NCBI GenBank assembly: GCA_017431395.1 | Contig: JAFRLD010000096.1 | Span: 1-10,451 of the forward strand | DNA length: 10,451 bases | From: Bacillota bacterium | GTDB taxonomy: Bacteria; Bacillota; Clostridia; Peptostreptococcales; Anaerovoracaceae | Reading direction: 5' to 3' | In this document: piece by piece, positions 1 through 6,156 of the stretch | How positions within the stretch are numbered: the stretch's first letter is position 1 | Layout of the letters: each line of letters opens with the position of its first letter | Notes under the pieces: generated by a model | The model's input: only the letters and a program-made list of their open reading frames with translations | The model's database searches: none | What the model was told of the DNA's origin: nothing | Translations under genes and position numbers: made by a program

Positions 1-199
1 CACTCCACTGGTGGCAGCGCATCGGCGCCATCTTATCGTCCGGCGTCCCATCCAGATAATCAAACAGCAGATCCCCCTGCATCGGAGCGAATCCGAACCA
101 GTGCGGTGTCTCCGGGGAGAGCTCATGCGTCAGGTTGACCCATTTGTAACCGGGTCCTTTCAGCTCGTTTACGATATCCCAAAGTCTTGTATCAGCCAT
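1..199 (-). CDS. Cyclase family protein (kynurenine formamidase-like), N-terminal part only
   Basis: The first 66 residues of a protein whose 3' part lies beyond the left edge. It begins MADTRLWDIVNEL and soon reads VNLTHELSPETPHWFGF, which resembles the opening strand of the cyclase/formamidase family (Pfam Cyclase, PF04199). Those enzymes are metal-dependent hydrolases of amides or cyclic substrates, KynB being one example. The family's metal motif HxGTHxDxP would lie further downstream and cannot be checked here, so the substrate is unknown. The ATG at 199-197 is preceded by a strong ribosome site, AAAGGAGG, about 8 nt upstream. The gene follows ilvE on the same strand, but an intrinsic terminator lies between them only 20 nt before this start, leaving little room for its own promoter. 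Family call is fairly secure; the specific function is not. Confidence 0.72.
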   Translation of the reverse strand, partial: MADTRLWDIVNELKGPGYKWVNLTHELSPETPHWFGFAPMQGDLLFDYLDGTPDDKMAPMRCHQWS

Positions 200-219
200 T
201 TTCGAGGCCTCCTTTCCTT

Positions 220-253
220 AAAAAAACACGAAGGCAGGATCCGCCTGCCTTCG
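220..253 (-). terminator. Rho-independent terminator after ilvE
   Basis: A perfect 10-bp stem (CGAAGGCAGG at 229-238 pairing with CCTGCCTTCG at 244-253) has a 5-nt loop. On the minus strand it is followed, after TG, by seven T residues (226-220). It begins 11 nt past the ilvE stop codon, the expected place for an intrinsic terminator. It also lies just upstream of the ribosome site of the cyclase gene, so leaky termination or attenuation of that gene is possible. Confidence 0.92.
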
Positions 254-264
254 CATAATACAAT

Positions 265-1293
265 TTATTTGATCTCGTGGATCCAGCCTTCCGGTGCTTC
301 CACCGTACCCATCTGGATGCCGGTCAGCGTGTCGTACAGCTTCTTGAGGGTCGGTCCCATCTCATCCATGCCGCTCGGGAACGCGATCTCGGTGCCGTGA
401 TCGTTGATCTTGCCGACCGGGGAGATGACCGCTGCCGTACCGCAGAGCCCGCACTCAACGAAGTCCTTGACCTCATCGAACGCGACCATCCGCTGCTCGG
501 TCTCCATGCCCAGGATATCCTTAGCTACGATCATCAGGCTTCTTCTGGTGACCGATGGCAGGATCGAATCGGACTTGGACTGCGGTGTGATGACCTTGCC
601 GTCCTTCGTGATGAAGATGAAGTTGGCGCCGCCGGTCTCTTCAACATAAGTTCTGGTCGCTGCGTCCAGATACATGTTCTCGGAGAAACCTTCCTCATGG
701 GCCAGCTCACCGGCATAAAGACTCATGGCGTAGTTCAGACCAGCTTTGATGTTTCCTGTGCCGTGCGGGGCCGCTCTGTCATAATCAGATACTTTGATAA
801 CGATCGGCTTGATGCCGGCCTTGAAGTCCGGGCCGACCGGCATGCACAGCATGCGGAACTCATCCTCAGGTGCAGGGGCGACTCCGATGATCGGGCCGCT
901 GCCGTAGATGAACGGGCGGACATAAAGCGTCGCTCCGCTGCCATATGGCGGGACCCATTCCTCATTGGCCTTGACCAGCATATCCAAAGCCTGCATGAAC
1001 ATCTCCTCAGAGACTTCCGGGATCGCCAGCCGTCTCGCGGAATCGATCATCCTCTGCGCATTCAGGTCCGGACGGAAAGTGACGATCTTCCCATCTTCGG
1101 TCCGGTATGCTTTCAGTCCTTCGAAGACAGTCTGTGCATACTGCAGTACTCCTGCGCACTCGGAAATGTGGACCTGCGAATCCGTTGTCAGTTCCAGATC
1201 GCTCCATTTGCCATCCTGCCACTTGGCTGTCACACGGTAATCTGTCGGCTGATAGGTAAAGCTCAGACTACCCCAATCAATGTTTTTTGCCAT
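265..1293 (-). CDS. ilvE: Branched-chain amino acid aminotransferase
   Basis: A 342-residue fold-type IV PLP aminotransferase. It interconverts leucine, isoleucine and valine with their 2-oxo acids, using 2-oxoglutarate/glutamate, in the cytoplasm. The sequence matches the longer type II branched-chain aminotransferases: N-terminal YQPTDY, QTVFEGLKAYR near residues 54-64, LYVRPFIYGSG at 123-133, GTGNIKAGLNYAMS at 178-191 with K183 the likely PLP lysine, and VEETGGANFIF at 217-227, the cofactor-phosphate segment. Length is normal for the family and no frame break is seen. The ATG at 1293 has AAAGGAG about 8 nt upstream. A 112-nt spacer with a candidate promoter and palindrome separates it from the malic enzyme gene, and an intrinsic terminator follows, so it may be its own unit. 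Which direction it works in vivo (synthesis or catabolism) is not shown by the sequence. Confidence 0.93.
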   Translation of the reverse strand: MAKNIDWGSLSFTYQPTDYRVTAKWQDGKWSDLELTTDSQVHISECAGVLQYAQTVFEGLKAYRTEDGKIVTFRPDLNAQRMIDSARRLAIPEVSEEMFMQALDMLVKANEEWVPPYGSGATLYVRPFIYGSGPIIGVAPAPEDEFRMLCMPVGPDFKAGIKPIVIKVSDYDRAAPHGTGNIKAGLNYAMSLYAGELAHEEGFSENMYLDAATRTYVEETGGANFIFITKDGKVITPQSKSDSILPSVTRRSLMIVAKDILGMETEQRMVAFDEVKDFVECGLCGTAAVISPVGKINDHGTEIAFPSGMDEMGPTLKKLYDTLTGIQMGTVEAPEGWIHEIK

Positions 1294-1324
1294 AAATCTA
1301 TATCTCCTTTCGGTTGAGTACTAT

Positions 1325-1345
1325 ATGACTCATTTTATCACAGTA
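1325..1345 (-). promoter_or_regulatory. Weak candidate promoter for ilvE
   Basis: On the minus strand a TAAAAT hexamer (1337-1332) matches the -10 consensus at 5 of 6 positions, and would give a transcript start about 30 nt before the ilvE ATG. No good -35 hexamer lies at 16 to 18 nt. The call rests mainly on the spacer length and AT content, so it is tentative. Confidence 0.35.
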
Positions 1346-1364
1346 ACACAAGGCGGAGTTGATT

Positions 1365-1385
1365 TTTTTGTATAATATACAAAAA
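1365..1385. promoter_or_regulatory. Perfect 21-bp AT-rich palindrome, candidate operator
   Basis: TTTTTGTATA, a central A, then TATACAAAAA: a 10-bp perfect inverted repeat around position 1375. It sits in the gap between the malic enzyme stop (1406) and ilvE, upstream of the candidate ilvE -10. The core TTGTATA/TATACAA has the size and symmetry of a site for a dimeric repressor, and TTGTATACAA-like sites are known for some GntR-family regulators. No regulator gene is in the window. It is a poor terminator: no GC stem and no T tract of its own. Confidence 0.5.
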
Positions 1386-1405
1386 TTCCTCTCCCCTTTC
1401 GCCGG

Positions 1406-2584
1406 TCACTCCCTGGCCACGCCGGATTCTCTGGCTGCCTGGGCCACCGCGGCTGCGACCGCCGGGCCGACCCGCGGATCAAATGCCTTAGGAATGATAT
1501 AATCCGCGCAGAGTTCCTCCTCAGAAATGAGCTCCGCCAGAGCTTTCGCCGCCGCAAGCTTCATCTCCTCATTGATGTCGCTGGCATGGGCATCGAAGGT
1601 CCCCCGGAAGATCCCCGGGAAAGCGAGCACGTTGTTGATCTGGTTCGGGAAGTCCGAACGGCCGGTGGATACCACCGCTGCTCCTGCTGCTTTCGCCTCG
1701 TCCGGGAAGATCTCCGGCGTCGGATTGGCGCAGGCGAAGATGATGGGATCGCGGTTCATGGACTCGACCATTTCCTTCGTCACGAGCCCCGGTGCCGAAA
1801 CACCGATGAACACATCCGCGCCGACCATGGCATCCGCCAGTGTTCCTTTCATCCCCTCTTTGTTCGTGACCTTGGCCACGACATCCTTGATCCAGTTCAT
1901 GCCCCTCACCCGGCCTTCATAGATGATGCCGGTACGGTCCGTCATGATCACATTCTCGTAGCCGGCGGATAACAGGATCCTCGTGATCGCTACCGCGGCT
2001 GCCCCGGCTCCGGAGGTGACGATCTTCACGTCCTCCTTCTTTTTGCCGACCACCTTCAAGGCATTGGTCAGACCGGCCAGAGTGATGACCGCCGTCCCGT
2101 GCTGGTCATCGTGAAAGATCGGGATATCGCATCTCTTCTTAAGCTTTCGCTCGATCTCGAAACATCTGGGAGCGCTGATGTCTTCCAGATTGATCCCGCC
2201 GAAGGAGCCGGAAATATTATAGATCGTCTCCACAAACTCATCGACATCCTTCGTCTTCACGCAGATCGGGAAGGCATCCACATTGGCGAATGACTTGAAC
2301 AGCACACATTTCCCTTCCATCACGGGCATCCCTGCCTCTGGCCCTATGTCCCCGAGTCCGAGCACCGCCGATCCATCGGTCACCACCGCACACATATTGG
2401 CGCGGCGCGTCAGCGTATAGCTTTTTGAAATATCCTTCTGGATCTCGAGGCAGGGCTGCGCCACCCCGGGGGTGTACGCCAGGGACAGGTCCTCTTCATT
2501 ATGTACCGGTACCGTCGCTATGACCTCGATCTTGCCATCCCACTCTTCTTTGTGGAGCCGCAGGGACTCTTTCGCGTAATCCAT
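1406..2584 (-). CDS. Malic enzyme (oxaloacetate-decarboxylating malate dehydrogenase)
   Basis: A 392-residue cytoplasmic enzyme that oxidatively decarboxylates L-malate to pyruvate and CO2 with NAD+ or NADP+. Visible family motifs in order: AYTPGVAQPCLEI (36-48) with the catalytic Tyr37, MEGKCVLFK (89-97) with the likely catalytic Lys92, the metal-binding acids in NLEDISAPR (E134, D135) and FHDDQHGTAVI (D159/D160), the dinucleotide-binding GAGAAA (192-197), FACANPTPEI (283-292) and NQINN (314-318). Length fits the short bacterial, single-domain malic enzymes; there is no phosphotransacetylase-like extension as in MaeB. The ATG at 2584 has GGAGG about 7 nt upstream. It is the last gene of a tight operon, 23 nt after the LarA-type racemase, which suggests malate is a common metabolite of the two. 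Coenzyme preference cannot be read securely, so no maeA/maeB-type symbol is given. Confidence 0.93.
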   Translation of the reverse strand: MDYAKESLRLHKEEWDGKIEVIATVPVHNEEDLSLAYTPGVAQPCLEIQKDISKSYTLTRRANMCAVVTDGSAVLGLGDIGPEAGMPVMEGKCVLFKSFANVDAFPICVKTKDVDEFVETIYNISGSFGGINLEDISAPRCFEIERKLKKRCDIPIFHDDQHGTAVITLAGLTNALKVVGKKKEDVKIVTSGAGAAAVAITRILLSAGYENVIMTDRTGIIYEGRVRGMNWIKDVVAKVTNKEGMKGTLADAMVGADVFIGVSAPGLVTKEMVESMNRDPIIFACANPTPEIFPDEAKAAGAAVVSTGRSDFPNQINNVLAFPGIFRGTFDAHASDINEEMKLAAAKALAELISEEELCADYIIPKAFDPRVGPAVAAAVAQAARESGVARE

Positions 2585-2607
2585 TCTTTTCCTCCGTATT
2601 ATTCTTC

Positions 2608-3861
2608 TTATCGCATTACCGGCAGGGTCGCTCCGCCAAACGGCATCACGATGATCCTTGCCTCCGGCCCATGTTTGCTCATGGCTTTCGCAAAGGCTGG
2701 TTCCAGCTGGTCGAACGGTTCCATGAAGATGGACCGAACGAAGTCAGGCTCCATCTCAGAAACTAAGCTGATGTCCGCGCGCTTCAGGATCTGCGCGATC
2801 GCTGCTGCCTTATGGCCGCCCAGCCGGAAATTCACCCGGATCCGTTCGATCAGGTCCTCCGGCCGCTCAGCAGCTGTCATCCATTCCTCGAAGACCGCAG
2901 ACCCCATCCCCTCGTGGCATGAACCCACGACGATGATGGTCCCTCCGTCCTTGATCGCATGCTTCGCGTTATCCAGCGCTTTTTGCGTCTGATAGAGATT
3001 CGCGTCCTTCGGTGCTCCCCCCTGGGAAACGATGACGATATCCGCCTTCTCCGGGATCGCGACCTGATACAGGCTGTCCAGAAATGCGCATCCCGCTCTA
3101 TGGGCTTCCTTCACATCCCCGGCCACAGCATGGACGATCTTCTTGTGCTCATCCAATACGACGTTGAGGATGAAATCGATCCCGCAGACGGCTGCCGCCT
3201 CATCGATATCCTGGCGCAGTGGATTGGTATCCATATTTCCGGCGTGCGCCCGCTCATCCACCATCATGGAATGGTTCGCCTGGATCACCTCAGGGGTCGA
3301 AACACCAGGAAACAGAGCTTTCGCTCCTCCCGAATAGCCCGCGAAGTAATGATATTCGATATTCCCGACACAGATGCGCCGGTCCGCCCGGGCGACCATC
3401 TCCATGATATCGATCGGCGTGCCGCGGGAGGTCGTTCCGAGATGGATGCAAGCCTCCGGGTCCGAATCGATGCACCGGATCTCGCGCCAGGCCCTTTCCC
3501 CGGCCAGATGCCTGCGTTCTTCTTCGGTCTGCTGCCTGTGTGAGCCCCGCGCGAAGACCAGAGTGATATCCGACGGGTCTGCCCCTGCTTCATACAGTTC
3601 ATCAAGAAGCGCCGGCATGACATCCCAGGTCGGCATTGGCCTCGAGATATCGCTGGTCATGATCGCGATCTTCTCTCCCGGCTGAATGATCTCTTTTAAT
3701 GCAGGGGAGCCGATCGGATGAGCCAGCGCCTCCCGCACGGCTTCCTCCCCTGCCGGACCCGCGTCCTGCGGCGCGGGATTCGCCCGAAGGATCTTGATTA
3801 TATTTTTCTCCGGGATCTCTACCGACTGGACTGAGTTCCCGTATCCGACTTCGATCTTCAT
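2608..3861 (-). CDS. larA: LarA-family nickel-pincer 2-hydroxyacid racemase
   Basis: A 417-residue member of the LarA (DUF2088) superfamily, which inverts the C2 centre of 2-hydroxyacids by a hydride mechanism using a nickel-pincer nucleotide bound to a lysine. Key residues match the Lactobacillus plantarum enzyme closely in position: SDISRP (70-75, Asp71 and Arg74), GSHRQQT with His108, EYHYFAGYSGGAKALFPG (169-186) with His171 and the cofactor lysine Lys181, NHSMM with His197, and YQTQKAL with Tyr290 and Lys294. It therefore looks active rather than degenerate. Family members act on lactate, malate, phenyllactate and other acids; the substrate is not decided by these motifs. Position directly before a malic enzyme gene favours malate by inference. 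No larB, larC or larE is visible here, although the cofactor needs them. ATG at 3861 with AGAGGAA upstream; 16 nt after the GTPase fusion gene. Confidence 0.85.
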   Translation of the reverse strand: MKIEVGYGNSVQSVEIPEKNIIKILRANPAPQDAGPAGEEAVREALAHPIGSPALKEIIQPGEKIAIMTSDISRPMPTWDVMPALLDELYEAGADPSDITLVFARGSHRQQTEEERRHLAGERAWREIRCIDSDPEACIHLGTTSRGTPIDIMEMVARADRRICVGNIEYHYFAGYSGGAKALFPGVSTPEVIQANHSMMVDERAHAGNMDTNPLRQDIDEAAAVCGIDFILNVVLDEHKKIVHAVAGDVKEAHRAGCAFLDSLYQVAIPEKADIVIVSQGGAPKDANLYQTQKALDNAKHAIKDGGTIIVVGSCHEGMGSAVFEEWMTAAERPEDLIERIRVNFRLGGHKAAAIAQILKRADISLVSEMEPDFVRSIFMEPFDQLEPAFAKAMSKHGPEARIIVMPFGGATLPVMR

Positions 3862-3877
3862 ATATTCGTTCCTCTGA

Positions 3878-4861
3878 TCAGAATGTGGCGACCTCCGGCT
3901 GACATGGTGCCACCTTGGTCACCTTCGAGCAATACATGACCGGTCCGACCTCCTCATAGATCGGATCGTATTCATTCCTGACCCTTGCCCGGACCTCGAC
4001 CCACGTGCCGTTCTCAAGCTTCGCGGTTTTTTTCTCATCGCATCTGCAGAGCAGGCCCGCGAACTGGATGTCGGCTTCACAGCAGGTCATCACGTGCCGG
4101 CCAAAAATGAATTTCCCCGGAGGGATCTCATCTCCGACGACCGCCCTGCCTTTTATGATGATCTCCTTGCCTTCATAAGCATCCTGGTTCTCGTTGATGT
4201 CCCGGTACCATTCCGCGAAATCCTCATCCTTGATGTCTAGACGTTTCTTGGTCATATCGTATGGCAGCGGATCCTGGATGTCATCCATCATGATATCGTT
4301 CGGCCCGAACTCATAGATGATCTGGGACTTCCGGTTTGCCACGCGGCAGATCTTATGCACCTGCATCTGCCAGTCCTCGAAGTTTTCGTCCTTCTTGCAC
4401 CGGTTAAATGCGACCATCTCCGCCCCCTGCAGCTGCTCGAAGGTCAGCTGCCGGATGTTCTGGTTGTACATGAGGAACGTGCCCGCGTCCGCCAGCATGA
4501 CCTGCTGGTAGATCATCCATCCGAGCGGCATGTTCTCATAAAGGCTGGACAGGCTCCACATCCCGTTCCATTCGATGATGACCCGTGTCGGTTTATACTT
4601 TTTTCTCAGCGAGGTCATCATGAAGGTGCTGAGGTCCTCCTCCGCTTCGATCGGGAAGACCGTCACGGTCTCTCCGCCTTCGGTATAGAACCGGTCCTGA
4701 TCGTATTCCACCTCTCCGTCTTCGCAGAGCAGGAGCAGGGTATTCTCCCCTTCACCGAAATCCCGGCTCTCCAGCGCGTCCTGAATAAATGTCGTCTTCC
4801 CCGCATCGAGGAATCCGGTAAACAGATAGACCGGCAGTTCCTCCGGCATATTCATTGGCAT
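3878..4861 (-). CDS. Divergent CobW-like G3E GTPase fused to a YcgQ/DUF1980-like domain
   Basis: A 327-residue protein of two parts. Residues about 9-210 resemble a G3E P-loop GTPase of the CobW family: Walker A GFLDAGKTT (16-24), followed by a CEDGEVEYD stretch equivalent to the usual NEFGExGxD. Other hallmarks have drifted: the GCxCC metal motif is absent, the E(T/P)SG segment reads IIEWNG (95-100), and the guanine-specificity NKxD region reads FNRCKKDE (152-159). Residues about 228-320 resemble the C-terminal part of the YcgQ/DUF1980 (TIGR03943) proteins: GKEIIIKG, then RHVMTCCEADI with Cys260-Cys261, and TWVEVRARV. In other Bacillota that domain sits in a separate protein encoded beside a permease and often near CobW genes. 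A role in metal delivery or sensing is inferred. The ATG at 4861 has AAGGGA upstream; Met3 or Met5 are alternative starts. It lies 18 nt after the histidine-rich GTPase gene. Confidence 0.75.
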   Translation of the reverse strand: MPMNMPEELPVYLFTGFLDAGKTTFIQDALESRDFGEGENTLLLLCEDGEVEYDQDRFYTEGGETVTVFPIEAEEDLSTFMMTSLRKKYKPTRVIIEWNGMWSLSSLYENMPLGWMIYQQVMLADAGTFLMYNQNIRQLTFEQLQGAEMVAFNRCKKDENFEDWQMQVHKICRVANRKSQIIYEFGPNDIMMDDIQDPLPYDMTKKRLDIKDEDFAEWYRDINENQDAYEGKEIIIKGRAVVGDEIPPGKFIFGRHVMTCCEADIQFAGLLCRCDEKKTAKLENGTWVEVRARVRNEYDPIYEEVGPVMYCSKVTKVAPCQPEVATF

Positions 4862-4879
4862 ATCACAGATCCCTTTCTC

Positions 4880-5887
4880 TTACAGCTCAAACAGTTCTTC
4901 GATCGCATCCTTCTCCAAACCGACTCCGATAACGCAGATCAGTCCTGTGGTCTCTGCGGTTCCCATTCTGACCTCCGGCTCACCCGGCACATAGTCGAAG
5001 TGGATCCACTGTCCGTCTTCGCCCTCTACGATACCTTTCGCGCGCAAAACCTGGCCATATTCGCCGAAATTACCGAGGGCAGCAAGCGCCTGCTCGATCT
5101 GCTCTGCCGTGAACTTGTGGGCCGTATATACGCCGAATTCATCAAAGATCTCATCCGCATGGTGGTGGCCATGGTGATCATGGTCGTGATCATGGTGATG
5201 ATGTTCGTGTTCATGGTCATGGTGGTGATGGTGGTGCTCCGCTTCATGGGCATAGGCTTCCTCGCGCAGTTTGTCGAGCTCTGCGGAGAGAGTTTTTTTC
5301 TGCTCCATCGTCTCCAGGATCGCTTTGCCATCGATCTGATCCCATGGGGTCGTGACGATCGCCGCGTGATCGTTGTATTTTCTGAGGAGTTCAATGCATT
5401 TGTCCAGCTTTTGCTGGGACAGGCCGTCGGTATGGCTCAGAATGATCGAGCTCGCATGCTCCACCTGGTTCTGATAGAACTCCCCGAAATTGGTCATGTA
5501 GACTCTGGCCTTTTTCGCGTCGACGACCGTGGTGAATCCGTTGAGCTGGATCCGGTCGTTCTTCAGATCCTGCACGGCGATGATCACATCGCTGAGCTTG
5601 CCGACGCCCGACGGTTCGATCAGGATCCGATCCGGATCATATGTGTCGATGACCTCGTTCAATGCCCTGCCGAAATCCCCTACCAGGGTGCAGCAGATGC
5701 AGCCGGAGTTCATCTCATTGATCTGGACGCCTGTCTCCTTGAGGAATCCGCTGTCTACGCCGATCTCACCGAATTCATTCTCGATCAGCACGATCTTCTC
5801 ATCCTCATAAGCCTCTGCGATCAGCTTCTTGATCAGCGTCGTCTTGCCGGCGCCGAGAAATCCTGAAAAAATATCTACTATTGCCAT
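4880..5887 (-). CDS. CobW-family G3E GTPase with a histidine-rich metal-binding loop
   Basis: A 335-residue putative cytoplasmic metallochaperone GTPase of the COG0523/CobW family. Visible features in order: Walker A SGFLGAGKTT (8-17), ENEFGEIGVD (36-45), the metal-binding SGCICC (61-66), the Walker B-associated EPSGVGKLSD (91-100), a histidine-rich stretch from His214 to His243 (19 His in residues 218-243, mixed with Asp and Glu), and a C-terminal CobW_C-like domain from about 250 to the end with FTAEQIEQAL and HFDYVPGE. The base-recognition NKxD motif is replaced by SHTD at 151-154. His-rich loops in this GTPase class (HypB, UreG-type and CobW proteins) bind nickel, zinc or cobalt. First gene of an operon with a second G3E protein and a nickel-type racemase, so nickel handling is a reasonable inference; zinc is the main alternative. 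ATG at 5887 with AAAGGA upstream. Confidence 0.88.
   Translation of the reverse strand: MAIVDIFSGFLGAGKTTLIKKLIAEAYEDEKIVLIENEFGEIGVDSGFLKETGVQINEMNSGCICCTLVGDFGRALNEVIDTYDPDRILIEPSGVGKLSDVIIAVQDLKNDRIQLNGFTTVVDAKKARVYMTNFGEFYQNQVEHASSIILSHTDGLSQQKLDKCIELLRKYNDHAAIVTTPWDQIDGKAILETMEQKKTLSAELDKLREEAYAHEAEHHHHHHDHEHEHHHHDHDHDHHGHHHADEIFDEFGVYTAHKFTAEQIEQALAALGNFGEYGQVLRAKGIVEGEDGQWIHFDYVPGEPEVRMGTAETTGLICVIGVGLEKDAIEELFEL
5159..5236 (-). repeat. CAT/CAC-GAT codon-repeat tract encoding the His-rich loop
   Basis: A 78-nt low-complexity tract of CAT, CAC, GAC/GAT and GAG codons inside the first CobW-type gene, encoding 19 histidines in 26 residues. On the plus strand it reads as a run of atg/gtg triplets, giving a spurious methionine- and valine-rich reading frame. 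Such tracts can change length by slippage, so strain-to-strain variation in the loop is expected. Confidence 0.85.
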
Positions 5888-5926
5888 AATCTATCGATCC
5901 TTTCTGCTTATTCTCATACAGAGTAC

Positions 5927-5935
5927 AGTATACCA
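5927..5935 (-). promoter_or_regulatory. Extended -10 promoter for the GTPase-racemase-malic enzyme operon
   Basis: The minus strand reads TGGTATACT: a -10 hexamer TATACT (5932-5927, 5 of 6 consensus) with the upstream TG of an extended -10 element. Spacing gives a leader of roughly 30 nt before the ATG at 5887. No good -35 is visible; that position is occupied by the T tract of the preceding terminator. The same GTGGTATACT string occurs before the alcohol dehydrogenase gene. Confidence 0.7.
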
Positions 5936-5942
5936 CGATTCC

Positions 5943-5981
5943 AAAAAAAAGAAAGACATCAAAAGAACAATGATGCTTTCT
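5943..5981 (-). terminator. Rho-independent terminator of the upstream alcohol dehydrogenase unit
   Basis: On the minus strand AGAAAGCATCA (5981-5971) pairs with TGATG-T-CTTTCT (5961-5950): 11 base pairs with one bulged T and a 9-nt loop, followed at once by a run of T residues (to 5943). It closes transcripts coming from the alcohol dehydrogenase and small membrane protein genes, and sits immediately before the promoter of the next operon. Confidence 0.82.
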
Positions 5982-6030
5982 GTTTACTCCATTCAAGGTT
6001 TTCGGACGCGGCGCTGCCGGCCTTGCCGTA

Positions 6031-6144
6031 TCAGCCCGCAGAAGCGATGCCCATGACCACTCCGGCTACGCCCATGAAAACACAGAACAGTATAAATAAG
6101 ATAAACAGGATCGCCCGTTTCGGGCTGGAAAAAAACTGTTTCAT
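6031..6144 (-). CDS. Small single-span membrane protein, 37 residues, unknown function
   Basis: A short frame starting MKQFFSSPKRA, followed by an unbroken hydrophobic segment at about residues 11-34 rich in Ile, Leu, Phe, Val and Gly, and ending IASAG. It has the charge pattern of a one-pass membrane protein with the basic N-terminus (Lys2, Lys9, Arg10) in the cytoplasm. The C-terminal half has small-residue spacing (GxxGxxxG: Gly25, Gly28, Gly32) that could support helix packing. The ATG at 6144 has a good ribosome site, GGAAGGGA, about 6 nt upstream, and begins 12 nt after the alcohol dehydrogenase stop. The intrinsic terminator follows after the TGA at 6031, so it is the last gene of that unit. 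No homologue is recognised. Position, ribosome site and hydrophobic profile support it as real; a chance frame cannot be fully excluded. Confidence 0.68.
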   Translation of the reverse strand: MKQFFSSPKRAILFILFILFCVFMGVAGVVMGIASAG

Positions 6145-6156
6145 GCTTATCCCTTC

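Noticed and set aside
277..1317. A plus-strand open frame of 346 codons
   Set aside because: Antisense to ilvE. No ribosome site or recognisable domain was seen, while ilvE has its cofactor lysine and phosphate-binding motifs.
1365..1385. The AT-rich palindrome as a terminator for the malic enzyme gene
   Set aside because: The stem is almost entirely A/T with a 1-nt loop and no T run follows on the minus strand. It fits an operator better.
4355..5866. A long plus-strand open frame (503 codons) with an apparent Met/Val-rich membrane segment
   Set aside because: It is the antisense of the two CobW-type genes. The hydrophobic stretch is the reverse reading of the CAT/GAT codon repeat that encodes the His-rich loop, and the sense strand carries clear family motifs and ribosome sites.
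5892..5919. TCATAC at 5914-5919 as half of a NikR nickel-repressor site
   Set aside because: The partner GTATGA at the required 16-nt spacing is absent; only a poor match lies at about 5892.
6005..6027. GC-rich hairpin after the small membrane protein gene as the terminator
   Set aside because: Only a 4-bp CGGC/GCCG stem without a following T run; the hairpin at 5950-5981 with a T tract is much stronger.
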